Assembly: GCA_018384835.1 (NCBI GenBank)
Contig: JAHAYB010000386.1
Span: forward strand, 1 to 13,683
Direction: 5' to 3'
Length of the DNA stretch: 13,683 bases
DNA from: Comamonas sp.
GTDB lineage: Bacteria; Pseudomonadota; Gammaproteobacteria; Burkholderiales; Burkholderiaceae_C
The notes below the pieces were generated by a model. It was given only the letters and a program-made list of their open reading frames with translations. It did no database searches and was not told the DNA's origin. The translations under genes and the position numbers were made by a program. This document shows, one piece after another, positions 1-7,310 of this stretch (its first letter is position 1; each line of letters opens with the position of its first letter).

Positions 1-1557
1 CTGCTGCACATCGGCATTCCACAAACCACTCATCCATTCACCCAGTAATTGCACCGTGGCTTCGCTACGCGCCAGGCTGGGGCTGATATGGCCTTTGGCC
101 AGCACGTAAAGGCGGTCGCTCAAAGCGAACAGCTCGTCCAGCTCTTCACTGAGCACCAGCACTGCGCAGCCCGCATCGCGCAGCGCCAGAATTTCAGCGT
201 GGATTTGCGCCGCTGCGCCCACATCCACCCCCCAAGTCGGCTGGGAGACGATGAGCAAACGCGGCTGGGCAGCAATCTCGCGCCCAACGATAAATTTTTG
301 CAAGTTGCCACCCGATAGCGACTGCGCAGGCGCATCCGCGCCACCGGCCTTTACGCCAAAGCGTTCAATAATGGCCTGCGCCTGCGCCTTGAGCGCCCCC
401 ATGCGCAGCCAGCCGCCGCGCCCCACGGCATCGTCACGGGTCAGCAGCAGGTTGTGCGCCAAGCCCATGCTGGGCACAGCGCCACGCCCTAGGCGCTCTT
501 CCGGCACAAAGTGCAAGCCCATGGCGCGGCGCGCCTGTGGGGGCAGATGGCCAATGGGCTGGCCATCCATGCACAGCATCTGCGCCTGGGCGCGGGTGTC
601 TTCGCCAGACAGGGTGCGCAATAGCTCCTGCTGGCCGTTGCCCGATACGCCCGCCAGCCCGACCACCTCCCCAGCACGCACTTGCAGGCAGGCATCGATT
701 AAGTCCACACCAAAGGCATCCGGGCTTTGAAGGGATAAGTCTTGCACCGCCAACACCACTGCGCCAGCGGCTAAGGGGCGGTGTTCTAGCGCAGGCGGCT
801 CTGCACCAATCATCATGCGCGAGAGCGAGGCATTGCTCTCTTCCTGCGGGTTGCACACCCCCGTGACCTTGCCGCCGCGCAGCACCGTGCAAGCACTGCA
901 CAGCGCCCGAATCTCGTGCAGCTTGTGGCTGATGTACAGAATTGAGCAGCCCTCAGCTACTAATTGGCGCAGCACTACAAACAATTGCTCTACTGCCTGG
1001 GGGGTGAGCACCGAGGTTGGCTCATCCAAAATCAGCAGGCGCGGGTTGGTGAGCAGGGCACGCACAATCTCTACGCGCTGCATCTCGCCCACCGACAGGC
1101 TGTGTACCGGGCGCAGGGGGTCAATCTCTAGCCCGTATTGCGCTCCTTTGCTGCGGATGCGCTGGGTCACTTCCGCCAGTGACAGGCTTTTATCCAGCCC
1201 CAGCCAGACGTTTTCTGCCACGGTCAGCGTGTCAAACAGGCTGAAGTGTTGAAACACCATGGCAATCCCCAGTTGCCGCGCCTGCTGGGGGTTACGAATT
1301 TCTACGGCCTAGCCATCGACCAGGATTTGCCCCTCGTCCGGGCGGGTGCTGCCGTAGATGATTTTCATCAGCGTGGATTTGCCCGCGCCGTTTTCCCCCA
1401 GGATGGCATGCGCCTGGCCGGGCTGCACCGTCAAACTCACGCTTTGGTTGGCGACTACTGCGGGGTAGCGCTTGGTAATGCCCTGCAACTCTAGGCGCGG
1501 CGCGGCAGTAGGGGGGCTGGCGCTGCGGCATATCGCCGGGTTGGAGACTGTATTCAT
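1..1557 (-). pseudogene. BMP-family ABC transporter ATP-binding protein, two ATPase domains, interrupted by an in-frame amber codon; 3' end outside window
   Basis: The ATP-hydrolysing subunit of an importer of the basic-membrane-protein (nucleoside/sugar-like) family. ATG at 1557. Domain 1 shows Walker [10 protein letters not shown] (residues 54-62), Q-loop VFQHFS (Q103), signature LSVGEMQR (154-161) and Walker B LLILDEPT (E179). Domain 2 has a degenerate P-loop (GVSGNGQQE), signature LSGGNLQK (from residue 414) and a Walker B variant LLIVSQP, as is usual for this family's second domain. Codon 83 (1309-1311) is TAG, right after ILVDG. The same frame then stays open for 436 codons to the window edge with all motifs preserved and no frameshift, and family proteins of about 510-530 residues fit this length. 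The stop may be a recent inactivating mutation, a sequencing error or a readthrough codon. The next in-frame ATG (1260) would lose Walker A. The permease genes usual for such systems would lie beyond position 1. Family assignment is firm; the substrate is inferred. Confidence 0.85.
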
Positions 1558-1585
1558 GGGGGGCGATTTTCCCCTAAGTTGCGGT

Positions 1586-1607
1586 GGCCTAGGTTTTAAA
1601 CCTGGCC
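1586..1607. other. Imperfect dyad between the rhodanese and ABC ATPase genes
   Basis: GGCC-T-AGGTTT-T-AAACCT-GGCC forms a bulged inverted repeat in the 81-base gap upstream of the ABC ATPase ATG. No T-run follows on the minus strand, so a terminator is doubtful. A leader hairpin or operator is possible. Confidence 0.3.
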
Positions 1608-1638
1608 GCAGGCCATCCGCGCCGCGCCTATCTATGCC

Positions 1639-2202
1639 TTATTGCGCAGTGCCTGCGTCTGCATCGAGGCGGTACATTTTGCTGGGCGACATTTTGGCGC
1701 TCCAGGGCAGGCCGCTGTTTTGCCAGCCGTTGACGATGCGTTTGCCCACATGTTCGCCATCTTTCGCGGGGCTGCCTTGAAAGCCGTTGACCACATAGCG
1801 GGCATTGGGCAGGCCGTTTTCGCGCAGAAAGTCGGCGCTGGGCTTGCCGCGCTCGCTGCCAGAGCGGCACATGGTGATGACCTCGGCATTCTTATCCATG
1901 CCCCGGCGCTGGAGTTCTGCCTTCACTTGCGCGGCAAAGTCAGGGTTGCGCACCATGGGGTAGATGCCGCGCTCTTTCTCCCAGCCGTTGCGGTCGGCGG
2001 TCATAAAGGGAATGTTGACGTGTACCACATCGGTAAAGCCGATATACATGATTTCCAGCGGGTCGCGCACATCCACAAAAAGCACGCCGGGGTCGTTGCT
2101 TTCGACCTTTTCATACACCTCTTGGGCGCTGATTTCTAGCTCCACCGCTTGCGCCGTCCAACAGGCCAAGCCCACCATAAGCGCTGATAGCAGCTTTTTC
2201 AT
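1639..2202 (-). CDS. Exported single-domain rhodanese-like protein
   Basis: A periplasmic rhodanese-fold protein of 187 residues, probably a sulfurtransferase acting on thiosulfate, persulfide or another thiol carrier; its true substrate is unknown. The N-terminus MKKLLSALMVGLACWTAQA is a Sec signal peptide (positive n-region, hydrophobic core, A-Q-A cleavage near residue 19). The fold is supported by LFVDVRDPLE (41-50), by the active-site loop CRSGSERGK with nucleophile Cys112, and by the ARYVVNGFQGS segment (134-144). The tail after about residue 160 (NGWQNSGLPWS) is common in exported bacterial rhodaneses. An AGGAG/GGGG ribosome site precedes the ATG. It lies 81 bases upstream of the ABC ATPase on the same strand and downstream of wrbA, but it has its own candidate promoter at 2242-2277, so it need not be co-transcribed with wrbA. 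A lipoprotein reading (Cys14) was considered, but the preceding residues do not fit a lipobox. Confidence 0.92.
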   Translation of the reverse strand: MKKLLSALMVGLACWTAQAVELEISAQEVYEKVESNDPGVLFVDVRDPLEIMYIGFTDVVHVNIPFMTADRNGWEKERGIYPMVRNPDFAAQVKAELQRRGMDKNAEVITMCRSGSERGKPSADFLRENGLPNARYVVNGFQGSPAKDGEHVGKRIVNGWQNSGLPWSAKMSPSKMYRLDADAGTAQ

Positions 2203-2241
2203 ATCCCCGACTCCTCTACCTTGGGTTTGGTGAAAACTGCT

Positions 2242-2250
2242 ATTTTAGCA
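2242..2250 (-). promoter_or_regulatory. Candidate extended -10 promoter of the rhodanese gene
   Basis: On the minus strand the sequence reads TGCTAAAAT, an extended -10 element (TGn followed by a five-of-six match to TATAAT), about 40 bases upstream of the rhodanese ATG at 2202. No good -35 hexamer is seen at 16-18 bases, which is compatible with an extended -10 promoter. It is assigned by pattern only. Confidence 0.4.
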
Positions 2251-2277
2251 AACAACTAATGATTTTCTTAATTGTTT
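2250..2277. promoter_or_regulatory. Inverted repeat at the rhodanese promoter, possible operator
   Basis: Two 10-base arms, AAACAACTAA (2250-2259) and TTAATTGTTT (2268-2277), are inverted copies with one mismatch around an 8-base centre. The AT-rich dyad covers where the -35 region of the rhodanese promoter would be and abuts its extended -10. It lacks the GC-rich stem of an intrinsic terminator, so an operator is more likely than a wrbA terminator. The regulator is unknown. Confidence 0.35.
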
Positions 2278-2331
2278 AATGATGTAGTAAGTTCTGTATA
2301 GCGCGATGTGCGGTGAGTACAAGAAGCATGT

Positions 2332-2925
2332 TTATGCAACCAGTTTGCCACCTATCTGCACCAAACGACGCGCTTGGTAGCTGATGCTGGCCTTGGCCTC
2401 TTCCCCAAAGGGCTTGCCTTGGGTGTGGCTGTAACCGTAGGCGTTGCCGCCAGTCTTGAAAATAGCTGGGTCGGTAAAGCCAGGTGCCACCACCATGCCG
2501 CCCCAGTGCATCACGCTGGTGTAAAAGCCCAGTAGCGTGGCTTCTTGGCCGCCGTGGGTGTTTTGTGCCGAGGTCATGGCCGATACAGCTTTGTTGGCCA
2601 GGCCGCCCTTGGCCCACAGCCCGCCCAGAGTGTCGATAAAGGCGTGCATCTGGCTGGCTAGGGTGCCAAAGCGGGTGGGGGCAGAAATCAAATAAGCATT
2701 CGCCCATTCCATATCGGCTGGCGTGGCTTTGGGGATATGGGCGGTTTTTTGCTGCTGCGCTAGCCAAGCGGGCTGGCCTTCTACCACGGCTTGCGGGGCC
2801 GTTTCGGGCACTTGCAGCAGGCGTACCTCAGCGCCAGCGTCGCGGGCAGCTTGGGCGGCAATTTCTGCCATTTCATGGTTAGTGCCATAGGTGGAGTAAT
2901 ACAGAACAACAAGGCGTACAGACAT
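2332..2925 (-). CDS. wrbA: WrbA-type NAD(P)H:quinone oxidoreductase (flavodoxin fold)
   Basis: A cytoplasmic FMN enzyme that reduces quinones by two electrons, avoiding semiquinones and so limiting oxidative stress. The 197-residue product matches the usual WrbA length (about 198). Visible motifs are the FMN phosphate loop [12 protein letters not shown] (9-20), the flavin-contacting [13 protein letters not shown] (81-93), [12 protein letters not shown] (96-107) and [11 protein letters not shown] (118-127). The start is ATG 2925: an AGGAG ribosome site sits 7 bases before it, while an in-frame TTG two codons upstream lies between that site and the ATG. The gene is divergent from a LysR-type regulator, an arrangement common for redox enzymes induced by quinones or electrophiles. 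Separate regulation is suggested by a dyad in the shared promoter region. Family membership is near certain; quinone specificity is inferred from the family. Confidence 0.95.
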   Translation of the reverse strand: MSVRLVVLYYSTYGTNHEMAEIAAQAARDAGAEVRLLQVPETAPQAVVEGQPAWLAQQQKTAHIPKATPADMEWANAYLISAPTRFGTLASQMHAFIDTLGGLWAKGGLANKAVSAMTSAQNTHGGQEATLLGFYTSVMHWGGMVVAPGFTDPAIFKTGGNAYGYSHTQGKPFGEEAKASISYQARRLVQIGGKLVA

Positions 2926-2974
2926 GGTCAATCTCCTATCAAAAAAACAACGGAATAAACTATCGATGCCTATC

Positions 2975-2996
2975 AGTATATTGTTTTGAAAATCAA
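2975..2996 (-). promoter_or_regulatory. Candidate wrbA promoter -10 with adjacent dyad in the divergent wrbA/lysR region
   Basis: On the minus strand TATACT (complement of 2975-2980) is a five-of-six match to a -10 box upstream of wrbA. Just upstream of it, 2986-2996 is TTGA-AAA-TCAA, a perfect 4+4 palindrome lying in the -35/-10 spacer. The -35 at 17 bases (TTTATC) is weak, which would suit activator- or repressor-controlled expression. This is the likeliest binding region for the neighbouring LysR-type protein, but the site is not proven. Confidence 0.35.
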
Positions 2997-3072
2997 AGAT
3001 AAACTGCCAAAATATTGATTAACAATTCCATTTTTGCAACAATAATTACACTCAACTACCAAGAGTTTCCCC

Positions 3073-3984
3073 ATGATTGCCAATGACTTGATTATGTTTA
3101 CCCACGTGGTTGAGGCCGGTAGCCTGACTGCCGCCGCCGACCGTCTGGGTTTGCCCAAGGCCACCGTATCGCGGCGCTTAACTGGCTTGGAAAACGCCCT
3201 GGGCGAGCGACTGCTGCAACGCAGCACCCGCCGCCTGAGCCTGACGGAGTTTGGTCAGCACATGCTAGCGCACGCCCAGCGCCTGCGTGATGCCAGTGAT
3301 GCGGCCAACGCTTTAGCCCAATACCGGCAAACTGCACCGCAGGGGGTGCTGCGGGCATCGTTTCCGCCCGAGTTTCATGAACTGCACTTAACAGAAGTGC
3401 TCACGCGCTATGCCCAGCGCTATCCACAGGTGCGTTTGGTGCTGGATTTATCCCCACGCCGTGTAGATTTGCAGGCCGAGCGCTTTGACCTAGCAGTACG
3501 CGCCGCCAGCCGCCTGCCCGATGACAGCAGCCTGGTTGCACGGCAAATCATCCGCATGTACCACGGCCTGTACGCCAGCCCGCACTATTTGGCCTTGCAT
3601 GGTTGGCCGCAGCAGCCTACTGATTTGCTAGCACATACCGGCTTGGCCTTGGTAACCAGTGCTGGCGAGCTACAGCCTTGGCGACTAACCCACTTGCACA
3701 ACAGCGACAACAGCGCCGCCATGCCCCCCTGGGAAGGCTTACCCCAACAGGTTCACAGTGCCAACTCTGTAGGCTTGCAGCAGGCACTGGCTGCGCAGGC
3801 CATGGGGGTGGTGGGCTTGTCTGAGCGTTTTGCCCAGCCTTTGGTGGAGGAGGGTGTGCTTGCCAGGGTGCTGCCCGACTGGCAATTGCCGCCTACGGTG
3901 CTGTGGTGTGTAACCCCTGGGCGGGACTTGCTACCCCAGCGCACCACAGCATTTATAGAGGTATTGAAAGAAGTATTGGGCTAG
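3073..3984 (+). CDS. LysR-type transcriptional regulator
   Basis: A cytoplasmic DNA-binding regulator of 303 residues, the usual LysR length. The N-terminal winged helix-turn-helix covers about residues 4-62; the core reads GSLTAAADRLGLPKATVSRR followed by LENALGERLLQRSTRRLSLTEFG. The periplasmic-binding-protein-like effector domain spans about residues 90-300, starting near GVLRASFPPEF. The RRL and LLQRSTRRLSLTE motifs are typical of the subgroup that includes AaeR/DmlR-like proteins, which often regulate an adjacent divergent gene. The ATG at 3073 has an AAGAG-type ribosome site about 8 bases upstream. It is divergent from wrbA, so wrbA and its own gene are the natural targets. The effector cannot be told from sequence; a quinone or other electrophile is only a guess. 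A run of nine G residues starts at the last base of the stop codon but does not affect the protein. Confidence 0.95.
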   Translation: MIANDLIMFTHVVEAGSLTAAADRLGLPKATVSRRLTGLENALGERLLQRSTRRLSLTEFGQHMLAHAQRLRDASDAANALAQYRQTAPQGVLRASFPPEFHELHLTEVLTRYAQRYPQVRLVLDLSPRRVDLQAERFDLAVRAASRLPDDSSLVARQIIRMYHGLYASPHYLALHGWPQQPTDLLAHTGLALVTSAGELQPWRLTHLHNSDNSAAMPPWEGLPQQVHSANSVGLQQALAAQAMGVVGLSERFAQPLVEEGVLARVLPDWQLPPTVLWCVTPGRDLLPQRTTAFIEVLKEVLG

Positions 3985-4083
3985 GGGGGGGGTGTTGCAG
4001 CCAGTTTTTGATACTGGATGCTCAATTGTCATTAGGAGTTACGCCCCTATTGCGTTAGCCTTAAATAATTATTCTAATAAATA

Positions 4084-5727
4084 TTAAGCTAGCGATAAGT
4101 TATTGGAGTGATGATGATTGCCCAAGATGAAGGCGTGGCTATTATCCCCTTCTTCTACGGTGTTTATACTTTTACCGGTATTACTAATTTCAAATACAGA
4201 GACGGTTTGCACCAATACCCGAGACTGCTGGCTTAAACGCATAGCAGCGGCGGCCATCTCCTCCACCAAGGTGGCATTTTGTTGGGTGCTTTGCTCCATA
4301 TCAATCACAGCATGGTTTACTTGCTGTACACCTTGGCTTTGCTCCCTGCTCGCTCCGGTAATTTCACCCATAATTTTTGCGACTTGGGCAATGGATTGCA
4401 CCACCTCGCTCATAATTTGACCGGTGTGCTGCACTTCCTGTACACCCGCATTCACACTATTTTGGCTGGTATCAATCAAACGTTTAATTTCACGTGCTGC
4501 TTCTGCACTGCGTCCGGCTAGGGCGCGTACCTCGGTAGCGACTACCGCAAAGCCACGGCCTTGTTCGCCAGCACGGGCGGCTTCTACGGCAGCATTGAGC
4601 GCCAAAATATTGGTTTGAAACGCAATCCCATCAATCACCCCAATAATATCGGCTATGCGCTGGGCACTGCTATCAATGGCCTGCATGGTGCGCTCAACTG
4701 ACTGCATAGCATTGCCTCCTTCAGAGGCAATATCTGATGCTTTTTTGGCTAAATGATTGGCCTCTAGCGCATGGTCTGCATTTTGCTGTACACGGGTATT
4801 GAGCTGGTCCATGGCAGCACTGGTTTCGTGTAGCGCACTGGCTTGGTTCTCTGTGCGCTCGGACAGGTCTTGGTTACTTTGCGCAATTTCTGAGCTGGCT
4901 GCGGCAATCCCTTCAGAACCTTCGCGCACTTGGGTCACTACTTGCACTAAGCTCGATTGCATTTGCTTTAAGGATTGTAAGAGTTGGGCTGTTTCATTAT
5001 TGCCTTTTACATCAATCGGCTGGGTTAACCTTCCTTGTGCCACTGCATGGGCAATACCCACTGCCTGGGCAATAGGGCGGGTAATAGTACGAATAATCCA
5101 CAAAGATAAGATAGTTGCCCCAATTAAAGCAATCAATGTAGAGCCGCCAATTACTAGGTACATGTTTTGTACAGAATCTTTGGCAATATCAACAGATTGA
5201 TTCATTAGGTCATTTTGGATAGCAACAATTTTTTCCAGTGCTTTATGATAATCCTCGCGGGCATAAGGCATTTCTAAGGTGAGGGTGAATAAGGCATCGT
5301 AAGCACGGTCTTCAAGAATAAGTTCTATATATTTATCCTGAATTTCTAAATACTTGATGCGAAGTGCCTTAAATTCCTCAAATACTTTTTTCTCTTCCCC
5401 TTCCATAGATTGTTGCTCAAAAAATTGAATTTTTTTATCAATTTCTTGGCGTTTAGTTTTGATTTTCTCAATCATATCGTCATGGCTAGCACGCTCTTTA
5501 TAATGCAGCATATTGCTGATGGCTAGCTCATTTTGGCTAAAAAGATGGCGTATTTCTTCAATTTGAACCACTTTGGGGTATTGTTTTTGAATTACCGTTT
5601 CAAAGTCATGGTGCAGATTATTCGCTTTAAATAAAGAAGTGGCACTGCTAAGCAGCAGCAAAACCGCCATCATGCCAAAACCGATGACTAAGCGGGTGCT
5701 GATTTTGATATTATCAATACTAAACAT
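4084..5727 (-). CDS. Methyl-accepting chemotaxis protein with a four-helix-bundle sensor
   Basis: An inner-membrane chemoreceptor of 547 residues that senses a periplasmic signal and controls CheA through CheW. Start ATG 5727 is chosen because AAGGA lies 8 bases upstream; ATG 5736 (three codons earlier) is possible, while the TTG at 5775 is unlikely since it overlaps the preceding gene. Order: TM1 about 12-33, periplasmic mostly helical region about 34-189 resembling the Tar-like 4HB_MCP domain, TM2 about 190-212, HAMP about 213-265, then the coiled-coil signalling domain with the conserved hairpin tip ([20 protein letters not shown], then [20 protein letters not shown]; about 365-405). There is no CheR-docking pentapeptide; the end is a His/Asn-rich tail ([12 protein letters not shown]). 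It follows an OmpA-domain gene by 44 bases on the same strand, suggesting one transcript. DNA of the sensor part (about 5200-5660) is visibly richer in A/T than the signalling part. The ligand is unknown. Confidence 0.95.
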   Translation of the reverse strand: MFSIDNIKISTRLVIGFGMMAVLLLLSSATSLFKANNLHHDFETVIQKQYPKVVQIEEIRHLFSQNELAISNMLHYKERASHDDMIEKIKTKRQEIDKKIQFFEQQSMEGEEKKVFEEFKALRIKYLEIQDKYIELILEDRAYDALFTLTLEMPYAREDYHKALEKIVAIQNDLMNQSVDIAKDSVQNMYLVIGGSTLIALIGATILSLWIIRTITRPIAQAVGIAHAVAQGRLTQPIDVKGNNETAQLLQSLKQMQSSLVQVVTQVREGSEGIAAASSEIAQSNQDLSERTENQASALHETSAAMDQLNTRVQQNADHALEANHLAKKASDIASEGGNAMQSVERTMQAIDSSAQRIADIIGVIDGIAFQTNILALNAAVEAARAGEQGRGFAVVATEVRALAGRSAEAAREIKRLIDTSQNSVNAGVQEVQHTGQIMSEVVQSIAQVAKIMGEITGASREQSQGVQQVNHAVIDMEQSTQQNATLVEEMAAAAMRLSQQSRVLVQTVSVFEISNTGKSINTVEEGDNSHAFILGNHHHSNNLSLA

Positions 5728-5771
5728 GTTTGTCATCCTTGTTATTGGAGTGAGTGAAATACTGTTGATGT

Positions 5772-6467
5772 TCAAGGCTTGCTTGGGTTAGCGCTTGTTT
5801 GGGGTAATGGGGGGTCTAGGTCAGCCAGGTCTAGCAAGCGCACTTCTACCCGGCGGGCTTCTGCTTTATCGCCGTCGGCCAAAGTTTGTGAGGGTTTATG
5901 TAAAGCAATGGCTTTACTATCTACGCCTAGCTTGACGAGTTGCGCCTGCACCGCTTGGGCACGTTGTTTGGCCAAGGCTTGGTTTTGCGCCAAGTTGCCA
6001 GAGGCATCGTGAAAGCCGGAGATTTGCACCTGCTTACCCTCCTCTTGTGCGCCCTCAACAATCAGCGCTAAAGCCTGCTCTGCTTGCGCTGGAAGGTCTG
6101 CTTTGCCGCTGGCAAAAAAGAACTTGACAACGCCGTTATCAATACGGGTATTGACTTCTTGTGTTTGCACAATTGCTTGTGGGGCAAGCGCCATAGGCTC
6201 CTGGGGCGCAGCTTCGGTGCTGTAGGTATAGACACCATAGTTGGCGCTTTGCTTTTTAGTTGGTGCTTTGCTTTTAGCGTTACCCTCTGCATTGGTTGCA
6301 TTGCTTACTTGTAATTCGCTAATGCCGGGCTGATGGATAGTGGCAAAAATAGGGTTTTGCAGCCAAACCACGCTAACAATAATCGTACTGATTAAAAAAG
6401 ATAGCAAAATAAAAACGAATCCAAGGGCAAAGCGTTCATGGGCATCATAGTTTTCGGCGGTATTCAT
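5772..6467 (-). CDS. Inner-membrane-anchored OmpA-domain (peptidoglycan-binding) protein
   Basis: A 231-residue envelope protein: short cytoplasmic N-terminus, one uncleaved hydrophobic span ([21 protein letters not shown], in two parts about 13-24 and 25-33), a linker rich in A, K, P and Q (about 50-110), and a C-terminal OmpA-like domain (about 112-211). The domain motif is [20 protein letters not shown]; Asp154 and Arg169 sit 15 residues apart, as the peptidoglycan-diaminopimelate binding pair does in OmpA proteins. The topology recalls MotB, but I see no MotA partner and no plug motif. The start is ATG 6467, with GGAG six bases upstream; upstream GTG and ATG choices lack such a site. The chemoreceptor gene follows after 44 bases, so the two are probably co-transcribed. 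The role is inferred as a peptidoglycan anchor, perhaps coupling the wall to the receptor. It could instead be a general envelope protein of the kind common in Comamonadaceae. Confidence 0.85.
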   Translation of the reverse strand: MNTAENYDAHERFALGFVFILLSFLISTIIVSVVWLQNPIFATIHQPGISELQVSNATNAEGNAKSKAPTKKQSANYGVYTYSTEAAPQEPMALAPQAIVQTQEVNTRIDNGVVKFFFASGKADLPAQAEQALALIVEGAQEEGKQVQISGFHDASGNLAQNQALAKQRAQAVQAQLVKLGVDSKAIALHKPSQTLADGDKAEARRVEVRLLDLADLDPPLPQTSANPSKP

Positions 6468-6564
6468 AGTCTTCTCCATCTGAAGCGCTCTGCCATGCAG
6501 GTAGCGCTTGAGCACTAGCGGTAGGTTGATGCAGCTTTGCTGTACCGAATTAAATCACAACGGA

Positions 6565-6583
6565 CAAAGGTGTGTAACCTTTG
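6565..6583. promoter_or_regulatory. Dyad CAAAGG-N7-CCTTTG in the ompA-like/pdxH divergent region
   Basis: Perfect 6+6 inverted repeat with a 7-base centre containing TGTGTAA. It lies between the divergent pdxH gene and the OmpA-domain/chemoreceptor pair, about 98 bases before the OmpA-domain start. A TTTAAT -10-like hexamer for the minus strand lies close by (about 6549-6554). It could be an operator or a leader hairpin. Confidence 0.3.
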
Positions 6584-6593
6584 CGTAAGAAAT

Positions 6594-6607
6594 CAGGCTA
6601 TAGCCTG
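6594..6607. promoter_or_regulatory. Perfect 14-base palindrome CAGGCTATAGCCTG upstream of pdxH
   Basis: CAGGCTA and TAGCCTG meet with no spacer, 35 bases before the pdxH ATG. TGTGTAA overlaps its right end (6606-6612) and is repeated at 6571-6577 inside the neighbouring dyad, 35 bases apart. A seamless palindrome of this length in a divergent promoter region suggests binding by a dimeric regulator. Which of the two transcripts it controls is unknown. Confidence 0.4.
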
Positions 6608-6641
6608 TGTAAGGGGCGTAAAGGGTACACAATAAGCAGCT

Positions 6642-7304
6642 ATGACTGCCTTACCTGAACAAATTGCCCACCTGCGCCGCAGCTATGAGCGTGCCGCGCT
6701 GGATGAAAACGCCTCCCACCCCGACCCTTTGCAGCAGTTTGACCAATGGCTGCAAGAGGCGCTAGCCGCCCAAGTGGCCGATGCCAATGCCATGACCTTG
6801 GCCACTGTGGGCAGCGATATGCGCCCCAGTACCCGCATCGTGCTCATCAAGGGCTACGACCAGGGCGGGATTGTTTGGTACACCAACTACCACAGCCGCA
6901 AGGGCTTGGAGCTGGCCGGTAACCCCTGGGCGGCTTTGCAGTTTTACTGGCCAGAGCTAGAGCGCATTGTGCGCATCGAAGGGCAGGTGCAAGCGGTTGA
7001 GGCCGCGCAAAGCGATGCCTACTTTCACAGCCGCCCACTGGACTCGCGCCTAGGCGCTTGGGCAAGCGAGCAAAGCCAAGCCATTGCCGGGCGCGAAGTT
7101 TTAGAGCAGCGCCTGGCCGACTACAGCGCACAGTTTGGTGATGCACCACCACGCCCAGCGCACTGGGGGGGCTATCGCTTGCTTCCCGACCGCTGGGAGT
7201 TTTGGCAAGGCCGCGCCAGCCGCTTGCACGACCGCCTGCAATACCGCCGCCTACCCAGCGCTGGCAATGCCACACAGTGGCTTCGCGAGCGCCTAGCGCC
7301 CTAA
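6642..7304 (+). CDS. pdxH: Pyridoxine/pyridoxamine 5'-phosphate oxidase
   Basis: An FMN-dependent cytoplasmic enzyme that oxidises pyridoxine or pyridoxamine 5'-phosphate to pyridoxal 5'-phosphate with O2, the last step of PLP synthesis and salvage. The 220 residues match the family (about 210-220). The N-terminal [20 protein letters not shown], the FMN-binding split-barrel segments [12 protein letters not shown] (61-72) and [14 protein letters not shown] (101-114), and the C-terminal family signature [14 protein letters not shown] (185-198) are all present, including the substrate-binding Arg-x-His pair (R194, H196). The fold acts as a homodimer. The ATG at 6642 keeps the conserved N-terminus, although no strong ribosome site is seen. 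It is divergent from the OmpA-domain gene and convergent with the isochorismatase-like gene, whose stop lies only 6 bases away. No truncation or missing residue is seen. Confidence 0.97.
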   Translation: MTALPEQIAHLRRSYERAALDENASHPDPLQQFDQWLQEALAAQVADANAMTLATVGSDMRPSTRIVLIKGYDQGGIVWYTNYHSRKGLELAGNPWAALQFYWPELERIVRIEGQVQAVEAAQSDAYFHSRPLDSRLGAWASEQSQAIAGREVLEQRLADYSAQFGDAPPRPAHWGGYRLLPDRWEFWQGRASRLHDRLQYRRLPSAGNATQWLRERLAP

Positions 7305-7310
7305 ACCTCT

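Noticed and set aside
434..901. Open frame on the minus strand in a different frame from the ABC ATPase
   Set aside because: The ATPase frame carries LSGGNLQK and adjoining motifs through this region, so the other frame is a shadow.
1..1308. Frameshift in the ABC ATPase
   Set aside because: Motifs before and after codon 83 all fall in the same frame (Walker A, both signatures, both Walker B), so only a nonsense change is present.
2926..2931. TTG start for wrbA two codons upstream
   Set aside because: The AGGAG site is ideally spaced for ATG 2925 and would be too close to the TTG.
5728..5775. TTG start at 5775 for the chemoreceptor, overlapping the OmpA-domain gene
   Set aside because: The added residues lack a ribosome site, while AAGGA precedes ATG 5727 at good spacing.
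6468..6515. GTG start at 6515 or ATG at 6479 for the OmpA-domain protein
   Set aside because: GGAG lies six bases before ATG 6467, and the earlier starts have no comparable site.
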